Positions 47,958 to 57,517 of a stretch of 64,000 bases of DNA are shown piece by piece. The stretch lies in the NCBI RefSeq assembly GCF_015482775.1, contig NZ_CP058214.1, positions 1,054,001-1,118,000 on the forward strand, given 5' to 3'. The stretch comes from Kaustia mangrovi (GTDB taxonomy: Bacteria; Pseudomonadota; Alphaproteobacteria; Rhizobiales; Im1). The notes below the pieces were generated by a model, which was not told the origin of the DNA, did no database searches, and was given only the letters and a program-made list of their open reading frames with translations. Made by a program: the position numbers and the translations under genes. Position 1 is the first letter of the stretch. Every line of letters starts with the position of its first letter.

Positions 47958-48146
47958 CACACTCCCCATCCCCCATAGATGATCCCGACCTCCTCGCTTG
48001 CTCACGGTCCCCGGATTTATCGCTCAAGCACTCTCGAGGGGTGTCGCGTTGTGGCTCCCCAGTCTCCAATGAAGCGTATTGGCTCATTGATTCCCGTAAA
48101 AGTCGTCGAATGCAACCCCTTCCATGTGATAATGCTCCGAGATGAG

Positions 48147-48174
48147 TTGCATAGCCGCACGCCCTTCCTATAAT
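48147..48174 (+). promoter_or_regulatory. Predicted promoter of purEK
   Basis: TTGCAT (48147-48152), 16-base spacer, perfect TATAAT (48169-48174), about 42 bases before the purE start. The best sigma-70-like promoter in the window. Confidence 0.6.
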
Positions 48175-48215
48175 CCCCCGCTTTTCGAGGCCCTTTTCTG
48201 CGAGAGGACGGACCG

Positions 48216-48713
48216 TTGAGTTCCGGAAAGCCCGCTGTCGCGATCATCATGGGCAGCCAGTCGGACTGGCCCACCATGCGCCATGCCGCCGAGACGCTCG
48301 AGGCGCTCGACATCCCTTACGACGCGCGCATCGTGTCCGCCCACCGCACGCCGGAGCGGCTCTACGACTTCGCGACGGGCGCGCGTGCGGAGGGCTTCAA
48401 GGTCATCATTGCAGGCGCCGGCGGCGCGGCGCACCTGCCGGGCATGACAGCGGCCATGACGCCCCTGCCGGTGTTCGGCGTACCTGTGGAATCGAAGGCG
48501 CTGAGCGGAAAGGACAGCCTTCTGTCCATCGTGCAGATGCCGCCGGGCGTGCCCGTCGGAACGCTTGCCATCGGCCGGGCCGGCGCGATCAACGCCGCCC
48601 TGCTGGCCGCCGGCGTTCTGGCGCTCTGCGACGAGGGAATCGCCAGCCGGCTCGACAGCTGGCGCGCGGAACAGACCGCTTCGGTCGCGGAAAGGCCCGA
48701 CCGGGATGGCTGA
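48216..48713 (+). CDS. purE: N5-carboxyaminoimidazole ribonucleotide mutase
   Basis: Class I PurE of purine synthesis (165 aa), converting N5-CAIR to [25 protein letters not shown] and [13 protein letters not shown] are the active-site blocks. The start is TTG with AGAGGA seven bases upstream; no ATG precedes the homologous region. The last eight bases overlap purK, so the two are translated together. Confidence 0.96.
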   Translation: MSSGKPAVAIIMGSQSDWPTMRHAAETLEALDIPYDARIVSAHRTPERLYDFATGARAEGFKVIIAGAGGAAHLPGMTAAMTPLPVFGVPVESKALSGKDSLLSIVQMPPGVPVGTLAIGRAGAINAALLAAGVLALCDEGIASRLDSWRAEQTASVAERPDRDG

Positions 48714-49815
48714 TGGTGCATCGACATCCGGCCCCCTTGCCCCCTGCGGCACGATCGGCATCCTCGGCGGCGGACAGCTCGGCCGCATGCTCGCAACGGC
48801 AGCCGCCGAGCTGGGGCTCAACTGCCATGTCTACTGTCCCGATCCCGACAGCCCGGCCTTCGATGTGGTCAGCCGCTCGACCTGTGCGGCCTATGACGAC
48901 GAGGCGGCGCTCGCCGCCTTCGCCCGCAATGTCGACCGGGTGACGTTCGAGTTCGAGAACGTTCCCCATTTCACAGTGGATTTCCTGTCGTCGCGCGTGC
49001 CCGTCCTGCCGGGCGCGGAGACGCTCCGCATCACCCAGGACCGGCTGGAGGAGAAGCGCTTCGTGGAAGGGATCGGCTATGGGTGCGCGCCCTACGAGCC
49101 GGTCGACAACCTCGACGATCTCCGCCGCGCCGTCGACCGGCTGGGGCGCCCGTGCGTTCTCAAGACGCGCCGCTTCGGCTATGACGGCAAGGGCCAGGTG
49201 ACGATCCGCGAGGGCGACGACCTTGCCGAGGCCTGGGCGGCCATTGGCACCGCGCCCGCGATCCTCGAGGGGTTCGTCCCGTTCCTGCGCGAGGTCTCCG
49301 TGCTCGCCGCACGCAGCCCCGACGGCACCATCGCCTGCTACGATATCGCGGAGAACCGCCACGAGAACCACATTCTCAAGATCTCGCGCGTTCCCGCGGC
49401 CATCGCCCCGCAGGCGGAGAAGACCGCCCTGGAAATCGGCCGGCGCGCCGCGGAGGCACTCAATTATGTGGGCGTCCTCGCCATCGAGCTCTTCGTCGTC
49501 GAGCGCGGCGGCGAGGAGGATCTCCTCGTGAACGAGCTCGCACCCCGGGTCCACAATTCGGGGCACTGGACGCAGGATGGTTGCCTCGTCTCCCAGTTTT
49601 CCCAGCATATGCGCGCCGTGGCCGGCTGGCCGCTCGGCTCGCCGCAGCGTCTGGCCGATGTGGAGATGACCAACCTGCTCGGCCATGACGTCGACGACTG
49701 GGCCCGGCTCGCGCGCGACCCCGACACCGCGGTCCATATCTATGCCAAGACCGCGACCCGACCGGGCCGGAAGATGGGCCACGCCAACCGGCTCATCCGC
49801 CGCCGGCAGGGGTGA
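48706..49815 (+). CDS. purK: 5-(carboxyamino)imidazole ribonucleotide synthase
   Basis: ATP-grasp enzyme (369 aa) making N5-CAIR, substrate of Pur[21 protein letters not shown] nucleotide fold, [23 protein letters not shown] and [13 protein letters not shown] are typical. The open frame back to 48565 is a purE-overlapping extension and is rejected; ATG 48706 overlaps the purE stop. Confidence 0.96.
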   Translation: MADGASTSGPLAPCGTIGILGGGQLGRMLATAAAELGLNCHVYCPDPDSPAFDVVSRSTCAAYDDEAALAAFARNVDRVTFEFENVPHFTVDFLSSRVPVLPGAETLRITQDRLEEKRFVEGIGYGCAPYEPVDNLDDLRRAVDRLGRPCVLKTRRFGYDGKGQVTIREGDDLAEAWAAIGTAPAILEGFVPFLREVSVLAARSPDGTIACYDIAENRHENHILKISRVPAAIAPQAEKTALEIGRRAAEALNYVGVLAIELFVVERGGEEDLLVNELAPRVHNSGHWTQDGCLVSQFSQHMRAVAGWPLGSPQRLADVEMTNLLGHDVDDWARLARDPDTAVHIYAKTATRPGRKMGHANRLIRRRQG

Positions 49816-49987
49816 GTTTTCTGCGTGCCGGCGACCGGCTTCCGGTGGACACGGCCCCCTGATTCTGATAAGGAACCGTCCACTCAAGTGCAGGTTCGGC
49901 GGCTTACTGCACGGTTTTCGCCCATTACGGTCGTCGCCGACACGTTTGATTGGTCAGCAAACCGGACACCTTAACGAGGCATCATTC

Positions 49988-50212
49988 GTGCAAGTTATCG
50001 TTCGCGACAACAATGTCGATCAGGCCCTGAAAGCGCTGAAGAAGAAGCTGCAGCGCGAGGGCGTCTTCCGTGAGATGAAGCTCCGCAATCACTACGAAAA
50101 GCCGTCCGAGAAGCGCGCACGCGAGAAGGCGGAGGCCGTCCGCCGCGCTCGCAAGCTGGCCCGCAAGCGTGCCCAGCGCGAAGGCCTGCTCCCGTCCAAG
50201 CGCAAGGGCTGA
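49988..50212 (+). CDS. rpsU: 30S ribosomal protein S21
   Basis: Small-subunit ribosomal protein (74 aa). Starts with GTG at 49988 ([20 protein letters not shown]) after GAGG nine bases upstream, then [20 protein letters not shown]. The open frame reaching upstream to 49685 overlaps purK and is rejected. A GC-rich stem-loop follows at 50221-50252. Confidence 0.95.
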   Translation: MQVIVRDNNVDQALKALKKKLQREGVFREMKLRNHYEKPSEKRAREKAEAVRRARKLARKRAQREGLLPSKRKG

Positions 50213-50220
50213 CGCGAGCC

Positions 50221-50252
50221 GCGGGCCGACCGGCATTTCCGCTCCGGCCCGC
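50221..50252 (+). terminator. Stem-loop after rpsU
   Basis: GCGGGCCG (50221-50228) pairs with CGGCCCGC (50245-50252) over eight bases with a 16-base loop, nine bases after the rpsU stop. No T-run, so only a possible terminator. Confidence 0.4.
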
Positions 50253-50417
50253 CATCGGTTCCCCTGAAAAGTCCAGGATCCGCGCGATGCTGACCGGCCT
50301 GTTCCGCAGGCCGGCAATCGGCGCATGTCCGCCACGCATCGCGCTGCCCGGTTCCGAAACCGGCCCGGCACCGAAGCGCACCGGGCACAGTCCTCCGGGT
50401 GTGTGAAGGGCGCGGGC

Positions 50418-51272
50418 CTATTCCACCCCGGCCACGACGCCGCCATGCGAATAGACATGGACGTCGCGCTGCGGGAAGGGAATGGAAATGCCCGCCTCGT
50501 CGCAGGCGACCTTGGCCGCACGCGTCATGTCCCAGAGCACGGACCAGTAGTCGTCCGTGCGCGTCCACGCCCTGAGCGCGACGGTCACCGCACTGTCGTC
50601 GAGCGACTTCACGAAGGTCATGGGCGCAGGATCGCCGAGGAACCGCTTTTCCTTCGCGGCGAGATCCATGAGCAGCGCGCAGGCCTTGTCGACATCGTCC
50701 CCGTAATCGATTCCGACGGCGATCTCCACGCGCCGGCTCGGATTGCGCGAGTAGTTGATGATCGCCGTGTCCCACAATTGACGGTTCGGCGCGACGCGGT
50801 AGACCCCGTCGGCGCTCTTCAGCTCCGTGATGAACAGGCCGATTTCCTGGACCGTGCCCTCCACGCCGCTCGCGTCGATATAGTCGCCGATCTTGAAGGG
50901 CCTGAACGCCAGAAGCATGATGCCCGCCGCCACGTTCGACAGCGTGCCCTGCAACGCCAGACCGATGGCGATGCCGACAGCGCCGAGTGCGGCGATGATG
51001 CTCGTCGTCTGGATGCCGAACTGGGCGAGCACCATGATGAGCACGAGGGCGAGGATGGCATAGTTGGCCGCCTTGGCGAGGAACCGCGCCAGTGTGACGT
51101 CCACGCGCGAGGTGCGCTCCAGAGAGCGCCGGATCAGCCGCTCGACGAGCTTGGCGACGATCAGCCCGACAACGAGAATGACCACCGCGGTGACGAATTC
51201 CAACCCGTAGCGGATCAGCATTCCGGGCTCTATCGACTTCAGAAGTTGAACCGGATCGGACAAGTCCTGCAT
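50418..51272 (-). CDS. MscS-family mechanosensitive channel
   Basis: Small-conductance mechanosensitive channel (284 aa). Three N-terminal helices; pore helix AALGAVGIAIGLALQGTLSNVAAG shows the Gly/Ala packing of TM3; then the beta domain PFKIGDYIDASGVEGTVQEIG and VAPNRQLWDTAIINYS. Start 51272 (MQDLSDPVQ) is preceded by AGGGGA. Length matches the minimal MscS type. Confidence 0.93.
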   Translation of the reverse strand: MQDLSDPVQLLKSIEPGMLIRYGLEFVTAVVILVVGLIVAKLVERLIRRSLERTSRVDVTLARFLAKAANYAILALVLIMVLAQFGIQTTSIIAALGAVGIAIGLALQGTLSNVAAGIMLLAFRPFKIGDYIDASGVEGTVQEIGLFITELKSADGVYRVAPNRQLWDTAIINYSRNPSRRVEIAVGIDYGDDVDKACALLMDLAAKEKRFLGDPAPMTFVKSLDDSAVTVALRAWTRTDDYWSVLWDMTRAAKVACDEAGISIPFPQRDVHVYSHGGVVAGVE

Positions 51273-51418
51273 TGGGCACGGTCCCCTGGAAGGCCCGCCT
51301 TGCGGCAGGCAAGACACACATCGGGGCCCGGACAGTCCCGCCTGCCCTGCCCCACGACATTCCCGTAAAACACAAACAGCCCGCCGACAGACGGCGGGCT
51401 GCTCGCGGCATCTTCCCG

Positions 51419-52819
51419 CTAGAGCGCCTTGACGATCTCCTCGACCATCTTCTTGGCGTCGCCGAACAGCATCATTGTGTTGTCCCGGTAGAACAGCGTG
51501 TTGTCGATTCCCGCATAACCCGAGGAGAGCGAGCGCTTGACGAACATCACCGTGCCCGCCTTCCAGACCTCCAGGACCGGCATGCCGTAGATCGGCGAGG
51601 ACGGATCCTCCTTGGCGGCCGGATTGGTCACATCGTTGGCGCCAATCACGAAGGCGACATCGGTGTTGGCGAACTCGGAGTTGATGTCGTCGAGCTCGAA
51701 CACCTCGTCATAGGGCACGCTGGCTTCCGCGAGCAGGACGTTCATGTGTCCCGGCATGCGGCCGGCGACGGGATGGATGGCATATTTCACCGTCACGCCC
51801 GCCGCCTTCAGCTCGTCTGCCATCTCGCGCAGCGCATGCTGGGCCTGGGCCACTGCCATGCCGTAGCCGGGAACGATGATCACCGAGCCGGCGTTCTTCA
51901 TCACGAAGGCCGCGTCGTCGGCGGAGCCCTGCTTGACCGGCTTCTGCTCGCCGTCCCCACCCGCGCCGGCCGCCGCCGTCTCGCCGCCGAAGCCGCCGAG
52001 AATGACGTTGAAGAAGGAACGGTTCATGCCCCGGCACATGATGTAGGACAGGATCGCACCGGCCGAGCCGACGAGCGCGCCGGTAATGATCAGCGCGGTG
52101 TTGCCGAGCGTGAAGCCGATGCCGGCCGCCGCCCACCCCGAATAGGAGTTCAGCATCGAGATCACCACCGGCATGTCCGCGCCGCCGATGGGAACGATGA
52201 TCAGGACACCGAGCGCGAAGGAGAGCAGCACGAGGACCCAGAACAGGCTCGGATGCGCCGTCGCGGTGAAGATCGCGATGAGCACCACCAGCAGGATGGC
52301 GAGGCCCAGATTGAGCCAATGCTGGCCGCCGAAGACGACCGGAGCGCCGGAGACGAGGCCCTGCAGCTTTGTGAAGGCGACGATGGAGCCCGTGAAGGTG
52401 ATCGCACCGATTGCCGCGCCGAGAGACATCTCGATCAGGCTCGCCGTCTTGATGTGCTCCAGGGTACCGATGCCGAAGGCGGCCGGCGCATAGAGCGCGG
52501 CAGCGGCGACCAGCACCGCGGCGAGGCCGACCAGCGAGTGGAAGGCCGCGACGAGCTGGGGCATGGCCGTCATCGGGATACGCCGGGCGATTACCGCGCC
52601 GATGCCGCCGCCGATGGCGATGCCGAGAAGCACGAGCAGCCAGGTGAGGAACGAGCCGGGCGGCGCCGCGAACAGCGTGGTGACGATGGCGATCGCCATG
52701 CCCGCCATGCCGAAGAGATTGCCCCGGCGCGCGCTTTCGGGATGCGACAGCCCGCGAAGCGCCAGGATGAAGAGAGCCCCTGCAACGAGATAGAGGAGCG
52801 CGATGATATTGGCTGACAT
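51419..52819 (-). CDS. pntB: NAD(P) transhydrogenase subunit beta
   Basis: Proton-pumping transhydrogenase beta subunit (466 aa): N-terminal membrane domain with about eight to nine helices, and a C-terminal NADP(H)-binding domain with VIIVPGYGMAVAQAQHAL, YAIHPVAGRMPGHMNVLLAEA and VIGANDVTNPAA. Start ATG 52819 (MSANIIALLYLVAG) lies 11 bp after the pntAB stop. Operon aa3-IV/pntAA/pntAB/pntB. Confidence 0.96.
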   Translation of the reverse strand: MSANIIALLYLVAGALFILALRGLSHPESARRGNLFGMAGMAIAIVTTLFAAPPGSFLTWLLVLLGIAIGGGIGAVIARRIPMTAMPQLVAAFHSLVGLAAVLVAAAALYAPAAFGIGTLEHIKTASLIEMSLGAAIGAITFTGSIVAFTKLQGLVSGAPVVFGGQHWLNLGLAILLVVLIAIFTATAHPSLFWVLVLLSFALGVLIIVPIGGADMPVVISMLNSYSGWAAAGIGFTLGNTALIITGALVGSAGAILSYIMCRGMNRSFFNVILGGFGGETAAAGAGGDGEQKPVKQGSADDAAFVMKNAGSVIIVPGYGMAVAQAQHALREMADELKAAGVTVKYAIHPVAGRMPGHMNVLLAEASVPYDEVFELDDINSEFANTDVAFVIGANDVTNPAAKEDPSSPIYGMPVLEVWKAGTVMFVKRSLSSGYAGIDNTLFYRDNTMMLFGDAKKMVEEIVKAL

Positions 52820-52830
52820 CGGGGGCTCCC

Positions 52831-53283
52831 TCAGCTCTTCTTCTTGTACATGGCCAGCATGCGCTGGGTGACGAGGAACCCGCCGAAAATGTTCACCGAT
52901 GCCAGGATCAGGGCAAAGAAGCCCAGCCCCTGGGACAGGGGGCTGGCCTCGGCCATGGCGCTCACCGCGCCGCCGGCGACCGCGATCAGCGCACCGACCA
53001 CGATGACCGACGAGACGGCGTTGGTGACCGACATGAGGGGTGTGTGCAGCGATGGCGTCACGCTCCACACCACGTAATAGCCGACGAAGATCGCCAGCAC
53101 GAAGATCGCCAGCCGGAACACGAACGGGTCGACCCCGCTGACCGCGCCCACGGCTTCCGCACCGCTTTCCGCCGCGAGTCTGGCGGCGTCGGCGAGCGCG
53201 CGCGCCTGCTCGGCGGCGTCGGCCGCACGCTGGGCGGCGTCCTGCGCCTGCTGTGCGGCGCTCAGAGCATCTGGGCCAGCCAT
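52831..53283 (-). CDS. pntAB: NAD(P) transhydrogenase subunit alpha part 2 (membrane part)
   Basis: Membrane half of the split alpha subunit (150 aa). The C-terminal part has three helices with [17 protein letters not shown] and [17 protein letters not shown]. The first about 50 residues form an Ala/Gln-rich heptad region ([20 protein letters not shown]), suggesting a coiled coil. Fourteen bases downstream of pntAA. Confidence 0.93.
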   Translation of the reverse strand: MAGPDALSAAQQAQDAAQRAADAAEQARALADAARLAAESGAEAVGAVSGVDPFVFRLAIFVLAIFVGYYVVWSVTPSLHTPLMSVTNAVSSVIVVGALIAVAGGAVSAMAEASPLSQGLGFFALILASVNIFGGFLVTQRMLAMYKKKS

Positions 53284-53297
53284 GATGCGTTCCCCTC

Positions 53298-54422
53298 CTA
53301 TTGCTCGAAGATGGGATTGACGAGCTCGCCATCGCGCGTGAGCGCAGTGGCGGCCACGATCTCGTCATCCCAGTCGATGGTCAGTTCGCCCTTCTCGCCC
53401 ATGATCACGCCGAGGAAGGTCACGAGGTTCTTGGCGTAGAGCGGCGAGGCGTTGCCGGACAGGCGCGAGGGAAGATTGGGGTGGCCCACGATCTTCACGC
53501 CCTTGTGCTCCACGATCTCGCCCGGCTTGGACAGCTCGCAATTGCCGCCGCGCTCCACCGCCAGATCGACGACGATGGATCCCGGCTTCATGCTCTCCAC
53601 CATCTCTTTCGTGATCAGCTTCGGCGCGGGCCGGCCCGGAATGAGCGCGGTCGTCACCACGATATCCTGCGCCTTGACGTGCTCGGCCACGAGCTCGGCC
53701 TGCCGGCGCTTGTAGTCCTCGCTCATCTCCTTGGCGTAGCCGCCGGCGGTCTCCAGATCCTCGCCCTCGGCCTCCACCATGACGAACTTCGCGCCAAGGC
53801 TTTCCACCTGCTCGCCCGCGGCACGGCGCACATCCGTCGCGCTCACCACCGCGCCGAGCCGGCGTGCGGTGGCGATGGCCTGAAGGCCCGCAACGCCCGC
53901 CCCCATGACGAAGAGACGCGCCGGGGGCACGGTGCCCGCCGCCGTCATCATCATCGGCATGGCGCGGTTGAACAGGGATGCCGCATCGACCACGGCCTTG
54001 TATCCGGCGAGGTTGGCCTGCGAGGACAGGACATCCATCGACTGCGCGCGCGTGATGCGCGGCATGAGCTCCATGGCGAAGCCCACGACACCCGCAGCCG
54101 CCATGGCCTCGATCCCCTTGCGGTCCCCATATGGGTCGAGCTGGCCAACAAGGACGGCGCCCGACTTCATCGCCTTCACGGTCGCCTCCTCGGGCCGGCG
54201 CACCGCCAGCACGATATCGGCATCCTTGACCAGGCTCTGCCTGGTCTTGACAATCTTGGCGCCGGCCTCCTTGAAGACCTCGTCGCCGATATAGGCCGCG
54301 GCACCCGCGCCGGCCTCGATGGAGACCTCCGCGCCCTTGCCCACAAGCGCCTTCACCGCTTCGGGCGAGGCCGCGACCCGGCTCTCGCCTTCCGCCTTTT
54401 CCGCGACTATCGCGATCTTCAT
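53298..54422 (-). CDS. pntAA: NAD(P) transhydrogenase subunit alpha part 1 (NAD-binding)
   Basis: Soluble NAD(H)-binding half of the alpha subunit (374 aa): [60 protein letters not shown] Rossmann loop, and [17 protein letters not shown]. The open frame back to 54851 overlaps the subunit IV gene and is rejected. The split of PntA into AA and AB is usual in alphaproteobacteria. Confidence 0.96.
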   Translation of the reverse strand: MKIAIVAEKAEGESRVAASPEAVKALVGKGAEVSIEAGAGAAAYIGDEVFKEAGAKIVKTRQSLVKDADIVLAVRRPEEATVKAMKSGAVLVGQLDPYGDRKGIEAMAAAGVVGFAMELMPRITRAQSMDVLSSQANLAGYKAVVDAASLFNRAMPMMMTAAGTVPPARLFVMGAGVAGLQAIATARRLGAVVSATDVRRAAGEQVESLGAKFVMVEAEGEDLETAGGYAKEMSEDYKRRQAELVAEHVKAQDIVVTTALIPGRPAPKLITKEMVESMKPGSIVVDLAVERGGNCELSKPGEIVEHKGVKIVGHPNLPSRLSGNASPLYAKNLVTFLGVIMGEKGELTIDWDDEIVAATALTRDGELVNPIFEQ

Positions 54423-54433
54423 GCCGACGGCGC

Positions 54434-54718
54434 CTAGGATGCGAGGAATGCGGAGATGAGGCCGAACAGCACCAGGACCGCGAACGACGCGCCCCAGCTC
54501 TTGCCGCCCGACCGGAGGTCGAACAGGATCGCCGCGAAGCCCGCGAACATGCCGATCATGCCGACCGGAACCGCGAGCGTCTTGCCGAAGGCGAATGTGG
54601 CAAGCGCCACCAGAACGAAGATCGTGCCCAGCGTCAGAGCGACGGTGCCGTGCACGAAGCCATGATAGGTCCGCTCGTGCTCTCTGTAATCGTTCTCGGC
54701 CGAGGTGTGATCCGTCAT
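54434..54718 (-). CDS. aa3-type cytochrome c oxidase subunit IV
   Basis: Small protein (94 aa) whose N-terminal half (ENDYREHERTYHGFVHGTV then LGTIFVLVALATFAFG) matches the bacterial aa3-oxidase subunit IV helix. A second hydrophobic part follows (VGMIGMFAGFAAILF, SFAVLVLFGLISAFLAS), so it is longer than the minimal one-helix form. ATG 54718; a start 15 codons earlier is less likely. Co-located with pnt, away from the main cox operon, as in related genomes. Confidence 0.85.
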   Translation of the reverse strand: MTDHTSAENDYREHERTYHGFVHGTVALTLGTIFVLVALATFAFGKTLAVPVGMIGMFAGFAAILFDLRSGGKSWGASFAVLVLFGLISAFLAS

Positions 54719-54943
54719 CGTGTGCGCTTCCCTTGAGAACCTGATTGTTGCCGGATAGGCCAATTAGCCGATTGAGCCCAGCCTCGCAAGACGCAAAGCC
54801 GTCTCCGGCAGCTCGGAACGCCCGATGGTGAACGAACTGGATCGCCGACACAAGAACCCCCGGTGTGCTCCGGCGCCGGCTTGTGACACGACCGTGCGAC
54901 TTCTATGATCCCCCTGCAGCCTCGATCCATGGGAGGGGGAGGA

Positions 54944-55846
54944 ATGAACACGATATCCGCCTTTGCCGTCATGCGGCCATGGCTCGCCGTGGCCGCTCTT
55001 GCCGTGGGGCTGGCTCTGCCGCCAGCGGATGCCCGGGCCGGCGACTATGTGGCCCTCGATGGCGAGCGCGGCCCCCAGCTCTATTACGAGGAGGCCGGCG
55101 AAGGCACACCCGTCGTCATTGTGCCGGGCTGGACCATGACCACCCGGTTCTTCGCCAAGCAGCTCGAGCATTTCGCGGACTCCGAGGATCTCCGCGTCAT
55201 CGTCTACGATCCGCGAGCCCATGGCCGGTCGTCGAAGACGCTCGACGGCGCCAACTACCGACAGCACGGCCGCGACCTCAAGCGGTTCATCGACGCGCTG
55301 GGGCTTGAAGATGTGGTGCTCGCCGGCTGGTCGTGGGGCGGGATCACGGTCTATTCCTATCTCTCCCAGTTCGGAACCGACAATGTGAAGGGGCTCGTGC
55401 TCATCGACCAGACGCCGCGTCCGCTGCCGCTGAAGGACGGGTCCTGGAACGATGGCGACATCGGCATCGTGAAGGATTTCTTCGACGCCTTCACCGAGGA
55501 CCGCGTGGCGACCATGCGCGAGTTCATCCCCTGGATGTTCCCGAAGGGCATCAGCGACGAGGAGGCGGAATGGATGCTGGCGGAGACCATGGAGACGCCG
55601 GATATCGTCGCCGCCCTCCTGCTCTACGATGGCTGGATGGCCGATTTCACGGCCACGCTGAGAACGCCGGGCGTGCCGCTCCTCAATATCGTGCGCGAGG
55701 AGAACGGCGAGGCCGCCAAGGCCTATCTGAAGGCGAACGATATCCAGTCGGAGTTCTTCGTGAAGGGCGGGCACGGCATGTTCTACGACTATCCCGACGC
55801 CTTCAATTCCACGCTGGAAAACTTCGTGAAGGGGCTCGAGGACTGA
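54944..55846 (+). CDS. Secreted alpha/beta hydrolase
   Basis: Exported alpha/beta-hydrolase (300 aa): signal peptide (PWLAVAALAVGLALPPADARA), oxyanion region VVIVPGWTMTT, YDPRAHGRSSK, nucleophile elbow GWSWGG, acid in the LLNIVREENGE region and His in KGGHGMFYDYP. Very strong ribosome site (GGGAGGGGGAGGA) before ATG 54944. Similar to non-haem peroxidase/esterase types; substrate unknown. Confidence 0.9.
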   Translation: MNTISAFAVMRPWLAVAALAVGLALPPADARAGDYVALDGERGPQLYYEEAGEGTPVVIVPGWTMTTRFFAKQLEHFADSEDLRVIVYDPRAHGRSSKTLDGANYRQHGRDLKRFIDALGLEDVVLAGWSWGGITVYSYLSQFGTDNVKGLVLIDQTPRPLPLKDGSWNDGDIGIVKDFFDAFTEDRVATMREFIPWMFPKGISDEEAEWMLAETMETPDIVAALLLYDGWMADFTATLRTPGVPLLNIVREENGEAAKAYLKANDIQSEFFVKGGHGMFYDYPDAFNSTLENFVKGLED

Positions 55847-55945
55847 GCCCGGCGCATCCCCGGCCCCTGGCCTTTTCGCAAGCCGGCATGACGTCCCGCT
55901 ATTTGGCACGTCGCGCAATGCCCGGACAGGCAGCGCCTGCGCGCG

Positions 55946-57322
55946 TCAGGCGAGCCCCGCCGCCTTGAGCGCGTCGGTCTGGCGCGCGGCGACCGCGTCG
56001 ACGGAGAAATCCTCTATCGCCTCGTTGAACAGGCGATAGAAGTTGAGTTCCGCCTTCAGGTGGATGAGAACGCCGCCGAGGCCTATCGCGGCGCGGTCCA
56101 TGAAGACGAATTCGCGCGGCACGCGCACCGGCCCCTTCTCCTTGAGCGCGCGGTGCACGGTGAAGGCTTGGTGGCGCCCGTACTGGCCGGGGCTCACTCC
56201 TTCCGCGATCTTGCGCACCCGATCCTCCATCAGGGGGCCGTAGATGAACCGCGCCCAGATGTTGAGGATGTCAATCAGCTCGTTGGAGAGCCCCTTGAAG
56301 CCCCAGGTCTCGTAGGCGGAGACGATCCGGTCGCGGTCATCCTCCCTCAGGCCGTGATAGAGCTCCACCACGCCGCCGACGAAGCGCGGCGGGAAGATGC
56401 GGATGCAGCCATAGTCGAGCAGGTTGAGGCCGCACGGGCGCCCCTCCCCGTCCAGCATGGCCGAATAGTTGCCGAGATGGGGGTCGCCGTGGATCACGCC
56501 ATGGCGGCAGAAGGGCAGCCACCAGGCCTTGAAGAGGCTGGTCGCGAGAAGGTTGCGCGCATCGAGATCGGCCTCCCGGAAGTCCAGAAGCGAGCGCCCC
56601 TCCAGCCAGCTCATGGTGAGCAGCCGCCGCGTCGATAGCTCCGGATAGACCTTGGGAACTCGGATCGTGGAGACATCCTTCAGCATCTCGCCGTAAAGCG
56701 CGATATGGCGGCGCTCGCGGTCGTAGTCGAGCTCCTCGCGCAGGCGCTCGCCGATCTCCTGATGGATCTCGCTGGTATCGATGGCCGGATCCATGCGCCG
56801 GTGGATGGCGAAGATCCACTGGAGCTGGCTGAGATCGGCCTCCACGGCCGACTGCATCTCCGGATATTGCAGCTTGCAGGCGAGCTCGGAGCCATCGAGA
56901 GCCCAGGCGCGGTGGACCTGGCCGAGCGAGGCCGCCGCGGCAGCCTCCCGCTCGAAATCCTGGACCTTCTTCCGCCAGTCGGCCCCGAGCTCGGCGGCCA
57001 TGCGCCGGCGCACGAAGGGCCAGCCCATGGGCGGCGCGTGCGACTGGAGCTGGGTGAGCTCCATGGCGTATTCCGGCGGCAGCGCGTCCGGAATGGTGGC
57101 GAGCAGCTGCGCCACCTTCATCAGCGGGCCCTTCAGGTCCCCGAGGGCCGCGCGCAGCGCCTTGGCATCCTCCTCGCGGGTGCCGCCGCCGAGGATCCGC
57201 CCGGAGGCGAGCCGGGCGGCGACCGTGCCCATGCCGGTGCCGACGCGCGCATAGCGCCGCACCCGGCCTGTCAGCCGATTGCCTTCCCGGTCGCGTTCAG
57301 GCGGCGTGCGCTCGTCGGTCAT
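55946..57322 (-). CDS. ABC1/AarF/UbiB-family atypical kinase
   Basis: Protein of 458 aa with the ABC1 fold: GPLMKVAQLLATIPD in place of the canonical KxGQ helix, REAAAAASLGQVHRA (Ala-rich nucleotide loop), CKLQYPEM, HGDPHLGNYS (near residue 277) and LLDYG replacing DFG. The family supports ubiquinone synthesis (UbiB, COQ8) or acts on lipids; this is probably a second family member rather than UbiB itself, as it lacks the C-terminal helices typical of UbiB. Confidence 0.85.
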   Translation of the reverse strand: MTDERTPPERDREGNRLTGRVRRYARVGTGMGTVAARLASGRILGGGTREEDAKALRAALGDLKGPLMKVAQLLATIPDALPPEYAMELTQLQSHAPPMGWPFVRRRMAAELGADWRKKVQDFEREAAAAASLGQVHRAWALDGSELACKLQYPEMQSAVEADLSQLQWIFAIHRRMDPAIDTSEIHQEIGERLREELDYDRERRHIALYGEMLKDVSTIRVPKVYPELSTRRLLTMSWLEGRSLLDFREADLDARNLLATSLFKAWWLPFCRHGVIHGDPHLGNYSAMLDGEGRPCGLNLLDYGCIRIFPPRFVGGVVELYHGLREDDRDRIVSAYETWGFKGLSNELIDILNIWARFIYGPLMEDRVRKIAEGVSPGQYGRHQAFTVHRALKEKGPVRVPREFVFMDRAAIGLGGVLIHLKAELNFYRLFNEAIEDFSVDAVAARQTDALKAAGLA

Positions 57323-57351
57323 GGGCTCCGGTGTCCTTGGGCCGGCTCACA

Positions 57352-57493
57352 CCCCCTCACCCGGCGCCTCACGGCGCCACCCTCTCCCGCGAGGGGAAAG
57401 GGTTCGCGCGTGGCACCGCTTGGAGAAATCCCCCTCTCCCCTTGCGGGAGAGGGAGGGGCCCATCGCCGCCAGGCGATGGGAGGGTGAGGGGG
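57352..57493. repeat. Composite inverted-repeat element between pepF and the ABC1 kinase
   Basis: Outer arms CCCCCTCACCC (57352-57362) and GGGTGAGGGGG (57483-57493) pair perfectly. Inside are three further hairpins: GGCGCC-TCAC-GGCGCC (57363-57378), CCCTCTCCC/GGGAGAGGG (57432-57440, 57446-57454) and CCATCGCC/GGCGATGG (57461-57468, 57473-57480). Only 29 bp lie between it and the ABC1 kinase start, so it would sit in that mRNA's leader region. Confidence 0.8.
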
Positions 57494-57517
57494 TGCCGCA
57501 TCTCATATTCCACATTC

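Noticed and set aside
53298-54851. Longer reading of pntAA starting upstream
   Set aside because: The extra part overlaps the subunit IV gene in another frame and shows no homology; MKIAIVAEK is the standard start.
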